This document shows, piece after piece, positions 1-7,368 of a DNA stretch of 11,824 bases. Numbering within the stretch: position 1 is the stretch's first letter; every line of letters begins with the position of its first letter. This stretch comes from an uncultured Bacillaceae bacterium (GTDB lineage: Bacteria; Bacillota; Bacilli; Bacillales; Alkalibacillaceae). Location of the stretch: the NCBI GenBank assembly GCA_937958375.1, contig CALGNY010000232.1:1-11824 (forward strand), given 5' to 3'. The translations under genes and the position numbers were made by a program. A model generated the notes under the pieces. The model was not told the origin of the DNA. It searched no databases and worked only from the letters and a program-made list of their open reading frames with translations.

Positions 1-309
1 TGAGACGCCTTGTCATCGACATTTGCTTCTTTTTTCTGGTCCGAATGTCGCTGAGAAGGCTTGTCATCGACATTTGCTTCTTTTTTTCGCTCCGAATGTC
101 GCTGAGAAGGCTTGTCATCGACATTTGCTTCTTTTTTCTGGTCCGAATGTCGCCGAGAAGGCTTGTCATCGACATTTGACTCTTTTTTCTGGTCCGAATG
201 TCGCCGAGAAGGCTTGTCATCGACATTTGACTCTTTTTTCTGGTCCGAATGTCACTGAGGACCTTTGTGATCTTCATTTGAGTTTTTTTGTCACTTCAAA
301 TGTCACTGA
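1..309. repeat. 51-bp tandem repeat array (about 6 units) with internal inverted repeats
   Basis: The unit CTTGTCATCGACATTTG... recurs at 9, 60, 111, 162 and 213, exactly 51 bp apart, with a degenerate sixth unit from 264 to about 309. The left end is cut by the window edge. Units 1-3 carry GCTTC after the ATTT and units 4-5 carry GACTC. Each unit has arms CGACATTTG and CGAATGTCG that can form a 9-bp stem (one G-T) over a T-rich loop. The same arms can also pair with the neighbouring unit (AATGTCG...CGACATT). In the decayed last unit the arms become CATTTGA/TCAAATG and still pair. Because 51 is a multiple of three, a repetitive reading frame stays open through the array, but it has no ribosome binding site. 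I see no gene in this stretch. Confidence 0.9.
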
Positions 310-347
310 GTCGTAGAGACCTAAATGAATTTTTTTAAAGTGTATGG

Positions 348-376
348 TTGTTTATTTCCTGAAACTTTATTATGCT
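348..376 (+). promoter_or_regulatory. Candidate sigma-A promoter for the queuosine-precursor transporter
   Basis: TTGTTT (348-353) and TATGCT (371-376) are separated by 17 bp. This would start transcription about 10 bases upstream of the candidate preQ1 aptamer at 393. Both hexamers are imperfect, and TATTAT at 368-373 is an alternative -10 with a short spacer. The assignment rests on position and spacing only. Confidence 0.35.
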
Positions 377-392
377 TAGAGTTGTTTTCCAA

Positions 393-433
393 ACGCAGTT
401 CGCAAAATCCTGCGTAATCAAAACTATGGAGTG
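393..433 (+). promoter_or_regulatory. Candidate preQ1-I riboswitch
   Basis: A 6-bp stem ACGCAG (393-398) / CTGCGT (410-415) encloses the 11-nt loop TTCGCAAAATC. An A-rich tail AATCAAAACTAT runs directly into the Shine-Dalgarno GGAGTG (428-433) of the transporter. This is the preQ1 class I layout: short P1, a loop ending in the C that contacts the ligand (C409), an A-rich minor-groove strand, and the ribosome binding site at the end of the pseudoknot. It resembles the Thermoanaerobacter tengcongensis aptamer (loop TCGCAGTAAC, tail AACAAAAC). The downstream gene is a queuosine-precursor transporter, the usual target. Divergence: the G that normally pairs with the tail C is A here, and the P2 partner is not obvious; UUC 399-401 with GGA 428-430 is one possibility. 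Predicted action is translational repression when preQ1 is plentiful. Confidence 0.6.
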
Positions 434-439
434 ATTTTT

Positions 440-1117
440 ATGTCAAATGAAGTATTATGGTTTATTTTTGCATTGATCAACTTTTTGTTGGTCATCTCGA
501 TTTATCGGATTTTCGGAAAGGCTGGTCTGCTTGTCTGGATCGGGATGTCTACGGTCATTGCGAATATGCAAGTTCTGAAAACTGTTGAGCTGTTCGGAAT
601 GACGGCAACACTAGGGAATATCGTATACGGGACAATCTTTTTGGCGACAGATATCATCAATGAGAAATATGGAAAAAATGAAGCACGTAAAGCAGTATGG
701 CTTGGTTTTTTCACACTGATTACGATGACCGTCGTCATGCAGTTTGCGCTACAATTCCATCCAGATGAATCAGATGTCGCTCACGGAGCTTTATCTGAGA
801 TTTTTAACCTGGTCCCACAAGTGGCGGTAGGTAGTTTGCTTGCATACATCATCAGTCAAAATATAGATGTCGTTATTTTTGCGAAGTTAAAACAAAAATT
901 CTCGGGTACGAGGTTTTTATGGTTACGAAACAATCTCAGTACCATGATCAGTCAATTGGTTGATACAAGTGTATTTACAGTCATCGCTTTTTGGCATTTC
1001 CTCACGACTGATCTTGAAATATGGCTTTCAATCTTTATTTCAACTTACGTAATCAAATTTTTAGTTTCTGCGTTGGATACACCATTTATGTATCTGGCAA
1101 AGAAAATCCATAAATGA
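440..1117 (+). CDS. ypdP: Queuosine precursor transporter (YhhQ/YpdP family, DUF165)
   Basis: A predicted integral membrane protein of 225 aa that imports a queuosine precursor (preQ0/preQ1-type 7-deazaguanine) for tRNA wobble-base modification. The family signature spans residues 41-79: ANMQVLKTVELFGM, then an alternating hydrophobic stretch and TDIINEKYGK. A second conserved block, NNLSTMISQLVDTSVF, sits in the C-terminal half. About six hydrophobic segments are visible (near 5-22, 28-45, 58-72, 86-104, 125-142 and 173-215), and the length is normal for the family. The ATG at 440 is chosen because GGAGTG (428-433) lies six bases before it; the GTG at 431 falls inside that Shine-Dalgarno. 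A candidate preQ1-I riboswitch precedes it. DUF4256 follows 40 bp later and may be co-transcribed. Confidence 0.9.
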   Translation: MSNEVLWFIFALINFLLVISIYRIFGKAGLLVWIGMSTVIANMQVLKTVELFGMTATLGNIVYGTIFLATDIINEKYGKNEARKAVWLGFFTLITMTVVMQFALQFHPDESDVAHGALSEIFNLVPQVAVGSLLAYIISQNIDVVIFAKLKQKFSGTRFLWLRNNLSTMISQLVDTSVFTVIAFWHFLTTDLEIWLSIFISTYVIKFLVSALDTPFMYLAKKIHK

Positions 1118-1157
1118 TTTTGCGGAACAACTAAAATGATGCAGGAGGCGAATGAAG

Positions 1158-1721
1158 ATGACTAAGCAAAACAAATTGTCAAAAGAGCAGCAGGACGAAC
1201 TTCTTCAAGTATTGAAAGATCGGTTTCATGAGCACATGCACCGTCATGAAGGTGTTGAATGGGATGCCATTCAAGAAAAGCTAGAAAAAAACGAAGATAA
1301 ACTTTGGTCGCTTTATGAAATGGAAAGAACAGGCGGTGAACCAGATGTCGTTACACTTGGTTCAAAAACGGATGAAGTGACGTTCGTTGATTGTGCAAAA
1401 GAAAGTCCTACTGGGCGAAGAAAGCTTTGTTATGACCGCGAAGCACTGGATGCGAGAAAGAAAAACAAACCTGAAAACAGTGCGATCGATGTAGCCGATG
1501 AAATGGGAATTGAACTATTGACTGAAGAAGAGTATCGTGCCTTACAGGAGGTCGGGGAATTCGACTTGAAAACCTCGAGTTGGATTGTAACCCCTGCTGA
1601 AATTAGAAAGCTTGGTGGCGCGTTATTCGGTGACCGACGCTATGATCACGTTTTTATTTATCACAACGGTGCACAATCCTATTACGGAGCTAGAGGATTC
1701 CGTGGATCATTAACCATTTAA
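1158..1721 (+). CDS. DUF4256 family protein
   Basis: A soluble 187-aa protein of the uncharacterised DUF4256 family, recognised from conserved blocks: MERTGGEPDVV (about 56-66), GRRKLCYDREALDARKK, DVADEMGIELLTEEEY, and a strongly conserved C-terminus containing LGGALFGDRRYDHVF and YHNGAQSYYGARGFR. The highly charged N-terminus (about 1-50) looks helical. There is no signal peptide or membrane segment, and the function is unknown. Two in-frame ATGs, at 1152 and 1158, follow the Shine-Dalgarno AGGAGG (1143-1148). The second has the normal 9-base spacing and the first only 3, so 1158 is preferred. The gene follows the transporter by 40 bp on the same strand and ends in the bidirectional hairpin at 1721. 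Nothing here links it to queuosine except position. Confidence 0.85.
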   Translation: MTKQNKLSKEQQDELLQVLKDRFHEHMHRHEGVEWDAIQEKLEKNEDKLWSLYEMERTGGEPDVVTLGSKTDEVTFVDCAKESPTGRRKLCYDREALDARKKNKPENSAIDVADEMGIELLTEEEYRALQEVGEFDLKTSSWIVTPAEIRKLGGALFGDRRYDHVFIYHNGAQSYYGARGFRGSLTI

Positions 1722-1750
1722 GGCAAAGAGGGACATCCCTCTTTGCCTTT
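1721..1750. terminator. Intrinsic terminator between convergent genes
   Basis: AGGCAAAGAGGG (1721-1732) pairs perfectly with CCCTCTTTGCCT (1737-1748) over the loop ACAT, giving a 12-bp stem followed by TTTCTTACTT on the plus strand. It overlaps the last base of the DUF4256 stop codon. It sits one base beyond the stop of the minus-strand sulfurtransferase, so it probably serves both directions. The minus-strand side has a poorer T tract (TTAAAT). Confidence 0.85.
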
Positions 1751-1751
1751 C

Positions 1752-2582
1752 TTACTTCCCTTTATCCACAGGGTTAGAATCATTTGACACCCAATCACTG
1801 AAGCTGCCCGGATACAGCTTCACGTTGGAATAACCAGCTTGCTGGAGGGCTAACACATTTGGTGTTGCGGTTACGCCTGACCCGCAGTAAACGATCACTT
1901 CTTTTTCAGGGTCGATATCTTCATAATGTTTTTTCAGTTCGTCTGTATTCTTAAATTTTCCATCCGTAAATAACTGATCCCATTCATAGTTTACAGCTCC
2001 GGGAATATGACCCGCTTTTCGGTCGATGGGCTCGAATTCACCGCTGTATCGTTTGGCTGCCCTTGAATCGACTAACACAACGTTTGGGTCGTTTAGTTTT
2101 TCTTTCACGACTTCCTGGTTGACCATCATTGACGAATTGAGTTGAATTTCTCCATAATCCACCCTGTTTTTCTTCACTGGTCCACTCTCGGTTGGTGAAC
2201 CGTGATCTTTCCATGCTTCAAATCCACCTTCAAGAATATACATATCTTTATGTCCAATTAATTTGAGCATCCAATACATCCGCGACGCGAAAGCGTGGTT
2301 CGAATCATAAAGGATAAGCGTTGTATCCCGGTCGATACCCTGTTCACCTAGCTTCTCAGTGAATTCATTCCAATCTGGCAAAGGATGACGTCCTCCCTCC
2401 CCTCCATCTTGGACAGGTCCACTCAAATCATTCTCCAAGTCGAAATAGACAGCTCCTGGAATATGTGCGTGAAAATAAGCTTCCCTTCCAGCATCCGGAT
2501 TCGATAAGTCAAATCGACAATCTACGAATTGAACGTTTGCTTGCTTCAGTTTTTCATAAGCTTCCCCTGGTAAAATAAACAT
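1752..2582 (-). CDS. Two-domain rhodanese, 3-mercaptopyruvate sulfurtransferase type
   Basis: A 276-aa cytosolic sulfurtransferase with two rhodanese domains. The N-terminal domain (about 1-125) is the non-catalytic copy: it has HIPGAVYFDLENDLSG, and at the active-site position LILYDSNHAFASRMYW, without cysteine. The C-terminal domain (about 155-276) has DSRAAKRYSGE, AGHIPGAVNYEW and the active-site loop CGSGVTA, with the persulfide-forming cysteine at about residue 233. CGSGVTA is the loop type of 3-mercaptopyruvate sulfurtransferases (SseA) rather than the CRKGVTA of thiosulfate sulfurtransferases; the substrate call is inference from this loop. Start 2582 is chosen because GGGAGAGGG lies just upstream; an in-frame extension to 2690 overlaps bpsB and lacks a ribosome binding site. 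It is the last gene of the minus-strand run, 17 bp after bpsB. Confidence 0.88.
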   Translation of the reverse strand: MFILPGEAYEKLKQANVQFVDCRFDLSNPDAGREAYFHAHIPGAVYFDLENDLSGPVQDGGEGGRHPLPDWNEFTEKLGEQGIDRDTTLILYDSNHAFASRMYWMLKLIGHKDMYILEGGFEAWKDHGSPTESGPVKKNRVDYGEIQLNSSMMVNQEVVKEKLNDPNVVLVDSRAAKRYSGEFEPIDRKAGHIPGAVNYEWDQLFTDGKFKNTDELKKHYEDIDPEKEVIVYCGSGVTATPNVLALQQAGYSNVKLYPGSFSDWVSNDSNPVDKGK

Positions 2583-2599
2583 CCGGCACCCTCTCCCTT

Positions 2600-3103
2600 T
2601 TAATTGATTTTTCTTAAAGCACGATTCTCTAACGGAATTCGTTTCGTCATTAAGAGTCCATGCAAGATCGGAAAGATGACTGCAGTCCAATACGCGTGGA
2701 ACATCAACGGAATGATCAATAATTCAAAAAACACAATCCAGTAATTCGGATGATTGACGATTCGAAACAAACCGGTGTTGATGAGTTTGGCTTCTGGCAG
2801 GACGATGACTTTTGTGTTCCAATACCTTCCCATTGAATAGATAAGCCATATTCGAAGAAATTGGAGAATGAGGAATAGACCTAACCACACATACGTAATC
2901 GATACTTCCAACCCGTGTCTCCAATACGCTTCAACGAATAATGCCACCAGAAACACCACGTGTGTCAGTACAATCAGTGGGTAATATGGGTCTTTGACCT
3001 CAATCGCACCTCTATTTTTCTGAAAGCTTTCATTTGACTTCGCTAAAGCCAATTCAAGGATTCGTTGCGTGATTAAATAACCATAAAGGATCAAATACAC
3101 CAT
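2600..3103 (-). CDS. bpsB: Alkylpyrone O-methyltransferase, ICMT-family membrane protein (BpsB/YpbQ)
   Basis: A 167-aa membrane protein of the isoprenylcysteine carboxyl methyltransferase family. In B. subtilis the homologue methylates the alkylpyrones made by the adjacent type III polyketide synthase BpsA. Hydrophobic segments lie near residues 1-15, 42-60, 68-88 and 120-152. The family signature is in the C-terminal half: GRYWNTKVIVL, then LFRIVNHPNYW (the RxxxHPxY motif for S-adenosylmethionine binding) and a terminal RIPLENRAL with the conserved acidic-Asn pair. Its ATG overlaps the bpsA stop by one base (TAATG), and GGAG at the end of bpsA lies eight bases before it, so the two are probably translationally coupled. 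The function is inferred from the family and from the bpsA pairing. Confidence 0.88.
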   Translation of the reverse strand: MVYLILYGYLITQRILELALAKSNESFQKNRGAIEVKDPYYPLIVLTHVVFLVALFVEAYWRHGLEVSITYVWLGLFLILQFLRIWLIYSMGRYWNTKVIVLPEAKLINTGLFRIVNHPNYWIVFFELLIIPLMFHAYWTAVIFPILHGLLMTKRIPLENRALRKIN

Positions 3104-4164
3104 TAGACTCGCTCCATCAATATCAATTCTGAGGAAAAACCTGGTCCCAATGCGGTGATGATCTGTTTTCCCTTCATTGCTAAGTGGTTAGCATTCAGAA
3201 ACTTTTCCAACACAAAAAGAACGGTTGCTGAAGACATATTTCCATACTGGTTCAAAACTTGTTTGGAAAAGTCGACATGCTGGTCAGAATCAAGTATTTT
3301 TTCCATTTCATTAAGAATCTTTTTACCACCCGGATGAGCGAGGAAATGAGTAATTTCACCCAACTCTAACTGATTGCTGAACAAAAATTCATCGAGATGA
3401 TTTTTCCAAAATGAATCAATTAACTGTGGGATTTCTTTTGAAAAGATAACAAAAAAACCATCATCTTTGATTTCCCAGCCCATTAAGTCCATCGTATCGG
3501 TTTTCAATCGAGATGAGGTGCCGCTCAACTGATATTCATGCTTGTCTGTGCGACAAGAATGGTCTTTTCCCAATAAAATAACAGCGGCAGCTCCATCTGC
3601 AAACAAAGCGGCTCCGACGATATCCTTTGGTGTGAAATGATCAGGATGAAAAGCGATACTCGCCAATTCAGTGGTAACGAGCAACACAGAATGGGTTGGA
3701 TGCGCTTTCAAATAATCATAAGCACGAGCCAGCCCGCTAGCACCACCGGCACAACCTAATCCAAAGAAAGGCATCCGTACACTCTGTTCATTGATTCCGA
3801 ATCGGTTGATCAATTCGGCATCCAAAGTCGGCGTCAAAACTCCTGTGCTCGTCACACTGATAATGGCATCAATCGCTGATGGATCGATTTGATTTTGATT
3901 ATCAAAACACTTCTGAACGGCTTCCAGAGCTAAATCAACACCTGACTTCTGAAATAGTTCGTTACGTTCTCCAAACGACCGAGTTTTCTCAAAAAATTGA
4001 GGATGGACAACAAAATGACGGTTCGCTATATCAGTTTGATCGAACACACTCAGAAATCGTCTTAACCTCGGATCGATAACGAGAGATGAAACAATCGACT
4101 TGATGTCTGCTTGCGTGAATGAGTAGCTAGGGGTTGCTGTACCAACTGAATGTATGACCGCCAT
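3103..4164 (-). CDS. bpsA: Type III polyketide synthase (BpsA)
   Basis: A 353-aa chalcone/stilbene-synthase-fold enzyme. The characterised B. subtilis homologue extends long-chain acyl-CoA starters with malonyl-CoA to tri- and tetraketide alkylpyrones. The catalytic triad is visible: Cys at about 138 in MPFFGLGCAGGASG, His at about 277 in FLAHPGGKK, and Asn at about 309 in NQYGNMSSAT. The C-terminal ALGPGFSSE loop is also typical, and the length is that of a complete enzyme. The ATG at 4164 is preferred over the GTG at 4173, which lies inside the Shine-Dalgarno AAAGGGTGG (4178-4170). It follows the M32 peptidase by 18 bp and overlaps bpsB by one base. The exact product and chain length cannot be read from sequence. 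Confidence 0.92.
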   Translation of the reverse strand: MAVIHSVGTATPSYSFTQADIKSIVSSLVIDPRLRRFLSVFDQTDIANRHFVVHPQFFEKTRSFGERNELFQKSGVDLALEAVQKCFDNQNQIDPSAIDAIISVTSTGVLTPTLDAELINRFGINEQSVRMPFFGLGCAGGASGLARAYDYLKAHPTHSVLLVTTELASIAFHPDHFTPKDIVGAALFADGAAAVILLGKDHSCRTDKHEYQLSGTSSRLKTDTMDLMGWEIKDDGFFVIFSKEIPQLIDSFWKNHLDEFLFSNQLELGEITHFLAHPGGKKILNEMEKILDSDQHVDFSKQVLNQYGNMSSATVLFVLEKFLNANHLAMKGKQIITALGPGFSSELILMERV

Positions 4165-4182
4165 TTGTTCCACCCTTTAGGT

Positions 4183-5697
4183 TCAATTTAATCCGTAGAT
4201 ATCTGTGTATTTCGTTTTTAAATAATCAATCAAGTATTGTGGGTTCAATGCTTCCCCTGTTACCTCTTCTAGTAATTCGAGGGGCTCTTTCATGCTTCCG
4301 TGACGATGAATCTTTTCATTAAGCCATTCTTTGACTGTACTTAGATTTTTATTGCGGATGGTTTGGTCCAGGTCAATATCTTGTTCAAGCGTATGCTTAA
4401 ACTGTGCACCATACATATATCCAAGCGCATAAGATGGGAAGTAGCCGAAATCGCCACTTGACCAATGGATATCTTGCAGGACCCCTTCACGGTCAGTTGA
4501 TGGGCGAACCCCTAAATAGTTCTCCATCTTTTCTTTCCAAATCCCTGGTAAGTCTTTGACCGATAGATCACCGTTCAATAACCCTTTTTCAATTTCATAA
4601 CGCAGCAATATATGAAGCGAATACGTCATTTCGTCTGCTTCAATCCGAATGAATGATGGCTTCACTTCATTAATTGACCGATAAAACTCACGTTGACTGA
4701 TTGCTTTGAACGATTCAGGCGCGTGGGTTAAGAAGGTATCGTAGTTTACTGACCAAAATGCCTCGCTTCTACCAATAAAGTTTTCCCAGAATAATGATTG
4801 TGATTCATGAATTCCCATTGAAGTTGCAGAACAAATCGGAAGCCGAGAGAATTTCTGATCCAGCCCTTGTTCATAGAGGGCATGTCCCCCTTCATGAATC
4901 GTACCAAAGACAGCCGTCCGGAAATCGTGTTCATCATAATTGGTCGTCACGCGGACGTCGTTTGGATTGATGCCGATCGCAAACGGGTGGATCGTTTCAT
5001 CCAGCCGTCCAGCTTCAAAGTCATATCCCATCTGTTTCAATACGTAGGTGGAAAATGCTTCTTGGTTTGCTTTGGGGAAATAGGTCCGAATTTGGTCTGT
5101 TGAAACACTGTGTGTTGAAGCTTGGACTTGTTCGATTAACGCTGTCAAATCCTTTTGAAGTTGTGGAAAAACGCGGTCCAATGTTTCTACCGTCATGCCT
5201 GGTTCATAATGTTTTAAATGGGCATCATAAATATGATTTTCATAGCCCCAATAATTCGCAAACCGGATATTATAATCGACAATCTTTTCTAGATACGGTT
5301 GAAACATCTGAAAGTCATCTTGTTCTTTCGCTTCTTGCCAAACAGATTCAGCTTCTGAAGTCAGCTCGATAAACGCTTTAAATTCTTCAACTGGAATCTT
5401 GTGATGGAAATCATATTCCCTTTCAGCCAGTTCAATAGACCGTCGCATATATGGGTTGCTTGACGTTTTCAATTCGTCAATCAATGCCTTCATCCGATCG
5501 GAAGTCTGCAGTTCATGAATCCTTTCTGAAAGGTAGGATAATGTTTCCGAACGTTGCTTAATTCCCTTTTTCGGTGCTTTCGTTCTTAAATCCCAAGCAA
5601 TCAAACTTCCCGCTTCGCCATAATGCATGATTTTCTTGTATTCCGATATGAACTCTTGCTCTTTTTTTGTCCATTCCATCTCACTAAACACATCCAT
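4183..5697 (-). CDS. ypwA: M32 family (Taq-type) metallocarboxypeptidase, YpwA-like
   Basis: A 504-aa cytosolic zinc carboxypeptidase of family M32, removing C-terminal residues from peptides. The zinc motif HEGGH sits at about 268-272 within GTIHEGGHALYEQG. The second family motif is HESQSLFWE at about 297, and the C-terminal blocks SFIRIEADEMTY, GVLQDIHWSSGDFGYFPSY and LGYMYGAQ are present, so the enzyme looks complete. Length agrees with B. subtilis YpwA (about 500 aa). The start is set at 5697, one base after the ypsC stop; no good Shine-Dalgarno precedes it, which suggests translational coupling to ypsC. An ATG 18 bases further in, behind GTGAG, is a possible alternative. bpsA begins 18 bp downstream. 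No link to the pyrone pathway is known to me. Confidence 0.92.
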   Translation of the reverse strand: MDVFSEMEWTKKEQEFISEYKKIMHYGEAGSLIAWDLRTKAPKKGIKQRSETLSYLSERIHELQTSDRMKALIDELKTSSNPYMRRSIELAEREYDFHHKIPVEEFKAFIELTSEAESVWQEAKEQDDFQMFQPYLEKIVDYNIRFANYWGYENHIYDAHLKHYEPGMTVETLDRVFPQLQKDLTALIEQVQASTHSVSTDQIRTYFPKANQEAFSTYVLKQMGYDFEAGRLDETIHPFAIGINPNDVRVTTNYDEHDFRTAVFGTIHEGGHALYEQGLDQKFSRLPICSATSMGIHESQSLFWENFIGRSEAFWSVNYDTFLTHAPESFKAISQREFYRSINEVKPSFIRIEADEMTYSLHILLRYEIEKGLLNGDLSVKDLPGIWKEKMENYLGVRPSTDREGVLQDIHWSSGDFGYFPSYALGYMYGAQFKHTLEQDIDLDQTIRNKNLSTVKEWLNEKIHRHGSMKEPLELLEEVTGEALNPQYLIDYLKTKYTDIYGLN

Positions 5698-5698
5698 T

Positions 5699-6835
5699 CT
5701 ACTTCGGTTTTTTTCCGAAATACTGATAGTAATCCGTACGAATAAACCCATTGAATAATTTCCGTTTTTTCGTAGCTTTCCGTCCGTATAATTTTTCGAA
5801 TTGCTCGTGTGATGTCAAGATGTAGACGCTCCAAGTCGGGTGGTCCTTCATAATCTGACCAAGAGCCTGATACATTTTTTCTACCTCTTCTTTCTCACCG
5901 ATCCGATCGCCATAAGGAGGGTTACCGATAAGATAGCCCCCTTCTGTTCGTGGTTTGAGATCTTCTACACGCATTTGTTTGAATTGAATGAGATCGGCCA
6001 AGCCGGCCTCCATTGCATTCGAACTAGCCATTTCCACGGCCCGCGGATCTAAGTCACTGCCTTGGATATCAAGTGCTTGATCGTAATTAGCTAGATCCTC
6101 AGCTTCTTCCAATGCTTGATCCCATATTTGCTGGGGAAGTGTATTCCACTCTTCTGCGGAAAAGCTTCGGTTGAAGCCCGGAGCAATATTTTGTCCAATC
6201 AATGCAGCCTCGATCGGAATGGTTCCGGAACCTGCAAACGGGTCCACCAACGGACGGTCAGGTCGCCAATTCGTCAGCAGAATCAATGCGGCAGCCAAGG
6301 TTTCTTTCAGTGGTGCTTCTACCTGTTCCAAGCGATATCCACGTTTATGCAAACCAGCTCCGGACGTATCGAGTGATACGGTCACCTCGTCTTTTAGAAT
6401 GGAAAGCTCCACTTTGTAGCGTGGTCCCGTTTCGGGTAAAGCGGTTGTGCGGTTTGTTTTCTCCTGGATCTTTTTCACGATAGCTTTCTTGACGATTCGC
6501 TGGCAATCAGGAACCGAATAAAGTTTTGATTTATGGGACTTGCCTGTGACATGGATAAATCCTTCTTCTTCAATCCATTCGTGCCAAGGTAAATCGAACG
6601 TTTGATCAAAAAGTTCCTCAAACGAAAAAGCGGAAAATTGACCAATCATCAGTTTGATGCGATCTGCGGTACGTAGCCAAATGTTGCTTCTGGCTATTCC
6701 GTTTAGATCGGCTTCAAAAATGACTCGGCCATTTTCCGTCTGGATGTTTTCATATCCTAATTGCTTGACTTCTTGTTTGACAAGACCCTCTAGCCCCATC
6801 GCAGCTGTCGCAATCAATGTGATATTGTCTTTCAA
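5699..6835 (-). CDS. ypsC: THUMP-domain rRNA methyltransferase, YpsC/RlmL-type
   Basis: A 378-aa class I S-adenosylmethionine-dependent RNA methyltransferase, a putative 23S rRNA N2-guanine methyltransferase like B. subtilis YpsC and the N-terminal half of RlmL. An N-terminal ferredoxin-like/THUMP region (about 1-155) precedes a Rossmann methyltransferase domain. That domain has the cofactor motif DPFAGSGT (198-205), the acidic GSDLD (about 259), and the catalytic NPPYGDR (305-311). The C-terminus ATKKRKLFNGFIRTDYYQY is also family-conserved. Start choice: the ATG at 6844 directly abuts its AAGGGA, leaving no spacing. The TTG at 6835 has nine bases, and its product begins MKDNITLIATAAMG, which aligns with the known N-terminus of the family. 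The annotation could start at 6844. It lies about 50 bp after rnpB with no terminator visible between them. Confidence 0.9.
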   Translation of the reverse strand: MKDNITLIATAAMGLEGLVKQEVKQLGYENIQTENGRVIFEADLNGIARSNIWLRTADRIKLMIGQFSAFSFEELFDQTFDLPWHEWIEEEGFIHVTGKSHKSKLYSVPDCQRIVKKAIVKKIQEKTNRTTALPETGPRYKVELSILKDEVTVSLDTSGAGLHKRGYRLEQVEAPLKETLAAALILLTNWRPDRPLVDPFAGSGTIPIEAALIGQNIAPGFNRSFSAEEWNTLPQQIWDQALEEAEDLANYDQALDIQGSDLDPRAVEMASSNAMEAGLADLIQFKQMRVEDLKPRTEGGYLIGNPPYGDRIGEKEEVEKMYQALGQIMKDHPTWSVYILTSHEQFEKLYGRKATKKRKLFNGFIRTDYYQYFGKKPK

Positions 6836-6884
6836 AAATGACATTCCCTTCTGAGGAAGCCTTCACTATGTAAATCAAAAGTAG

Positions 6885-7292
6885 ACCGATAAATGCTACA
6901 TAAGCCATGTTCTGTACCTTTGTACTGCAAACGGTGGTCAGCCTCGTACGCCGGTGTAACCATCTATCTCCAAGCTTGTTCGACAAGCTTGTCTCCGTGC
7001 TAGGTTGAATTCCCTGCAACGGAGCGCCCCTACCTTATTTTGGGTTTCTCACTCGAGGGGTTTACCGCGTTCCACCTTGATTGTTTCCAATCAAGCTCGT
7101 CTCTGTGGCACATTAAAGGGAATTTGACCGTATCCACATAAGGACGTAGGTCATTTCCCTGCCGTCAGCGAATTAATCGCTGCCTTGACTTATTGTTTCG
7201 TCAAGCACGAACACTACAAGCATCTCAGCTTGTGTGAGCATGGACTTTCCTCTCGTATGTGAACATACGAGCGGTTACTTGAGCATTTATCC
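6885..7292 (-). ncRNA. rnpB: RNase P RNA, Bacillus (B) type
   Basis: The catalytic RNA of ribonuclease P, which matures tRNA 5' ends. On the minus strand the universal 5' block GAGGAAAGTCCATGCTCA is at 7252-7235. The L15 region with GCGGTAAACCCCTCGAG follows, and the 3' block ACAGAACATGGCTTA is at about 6915-6901. The two ends close by a perfect 10-bp P1 helix: GATAAATGCT (7291-7282) with AGCATTTATC (6897-6888). The sequence follows the B. subtilis-type RNA closely at these blocks, including GTAGTGTTCGTGC and TGACGGCAGG. The mature ends are estimated from P1 and may be off by a few bases. Placement between gpsB and ypsC is the same as in B. subtilis. An extended -10 promoter lies just upstream; no clear terminator follows. 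Open frames across this interval are not genes. Confidence 0.96.
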
Positions 7293-7313
7293 TATTTGAT
7301 TTTGAGTACTCTC

Positions 7314-7322
7314 ATTATAACA
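7314..7322 (-). promoter_or_regulatory. Extended -10 promoter element for rnpB
   Basis: On the minus strand TGTTATAAT reads as an extended -10 element (TGn followed by consensus TATAAT, 7319-7314). It predicts a start near 7307, about 15 bases before the P1 helix of RNase P RNA. No convincing -35 hexamer lies at 16-18 bp spacing, which fits an extended -10 promoter. Confidence 0.6.
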
Positions 7323-7368
7323 TAGTTAAAGGGTCCATAATAAGTAATTTACTGGTAGATTTGCTTCG

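Noticed and set aside
1..309. Possible CRISPR array
   Set aside because: The whole 51-bp unit repeats without unique spacers, and no cas gene is nearby; it is a plain tandem repeat.
23..316. Open frame of 97 codons with 17-residue repeats
   Set aside because: It begins with TTG without a ribosome binding site, is a direct product of the 51-bp DNA repeats, and resembles no protein family I know.
2583..2690. Longer sulfurtransferase start at 2690
   Set aside because: It would overlap the end of bpsB by about 90 bases, lacks a ribosome binding site and adds residues not typical of the family.
4867..5372. Plus-strand open frames within the M32 gene
   Set aside because: Antisense shadows of a well-supported M32 carboxypeptidase frame.
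6750..7019. Minus-strand open frame across the rnpB 3' end
   Set aside because: It overlaps the highly conserved 3' part of RNase P RNA and the start of ypsC; it is a chance frame.
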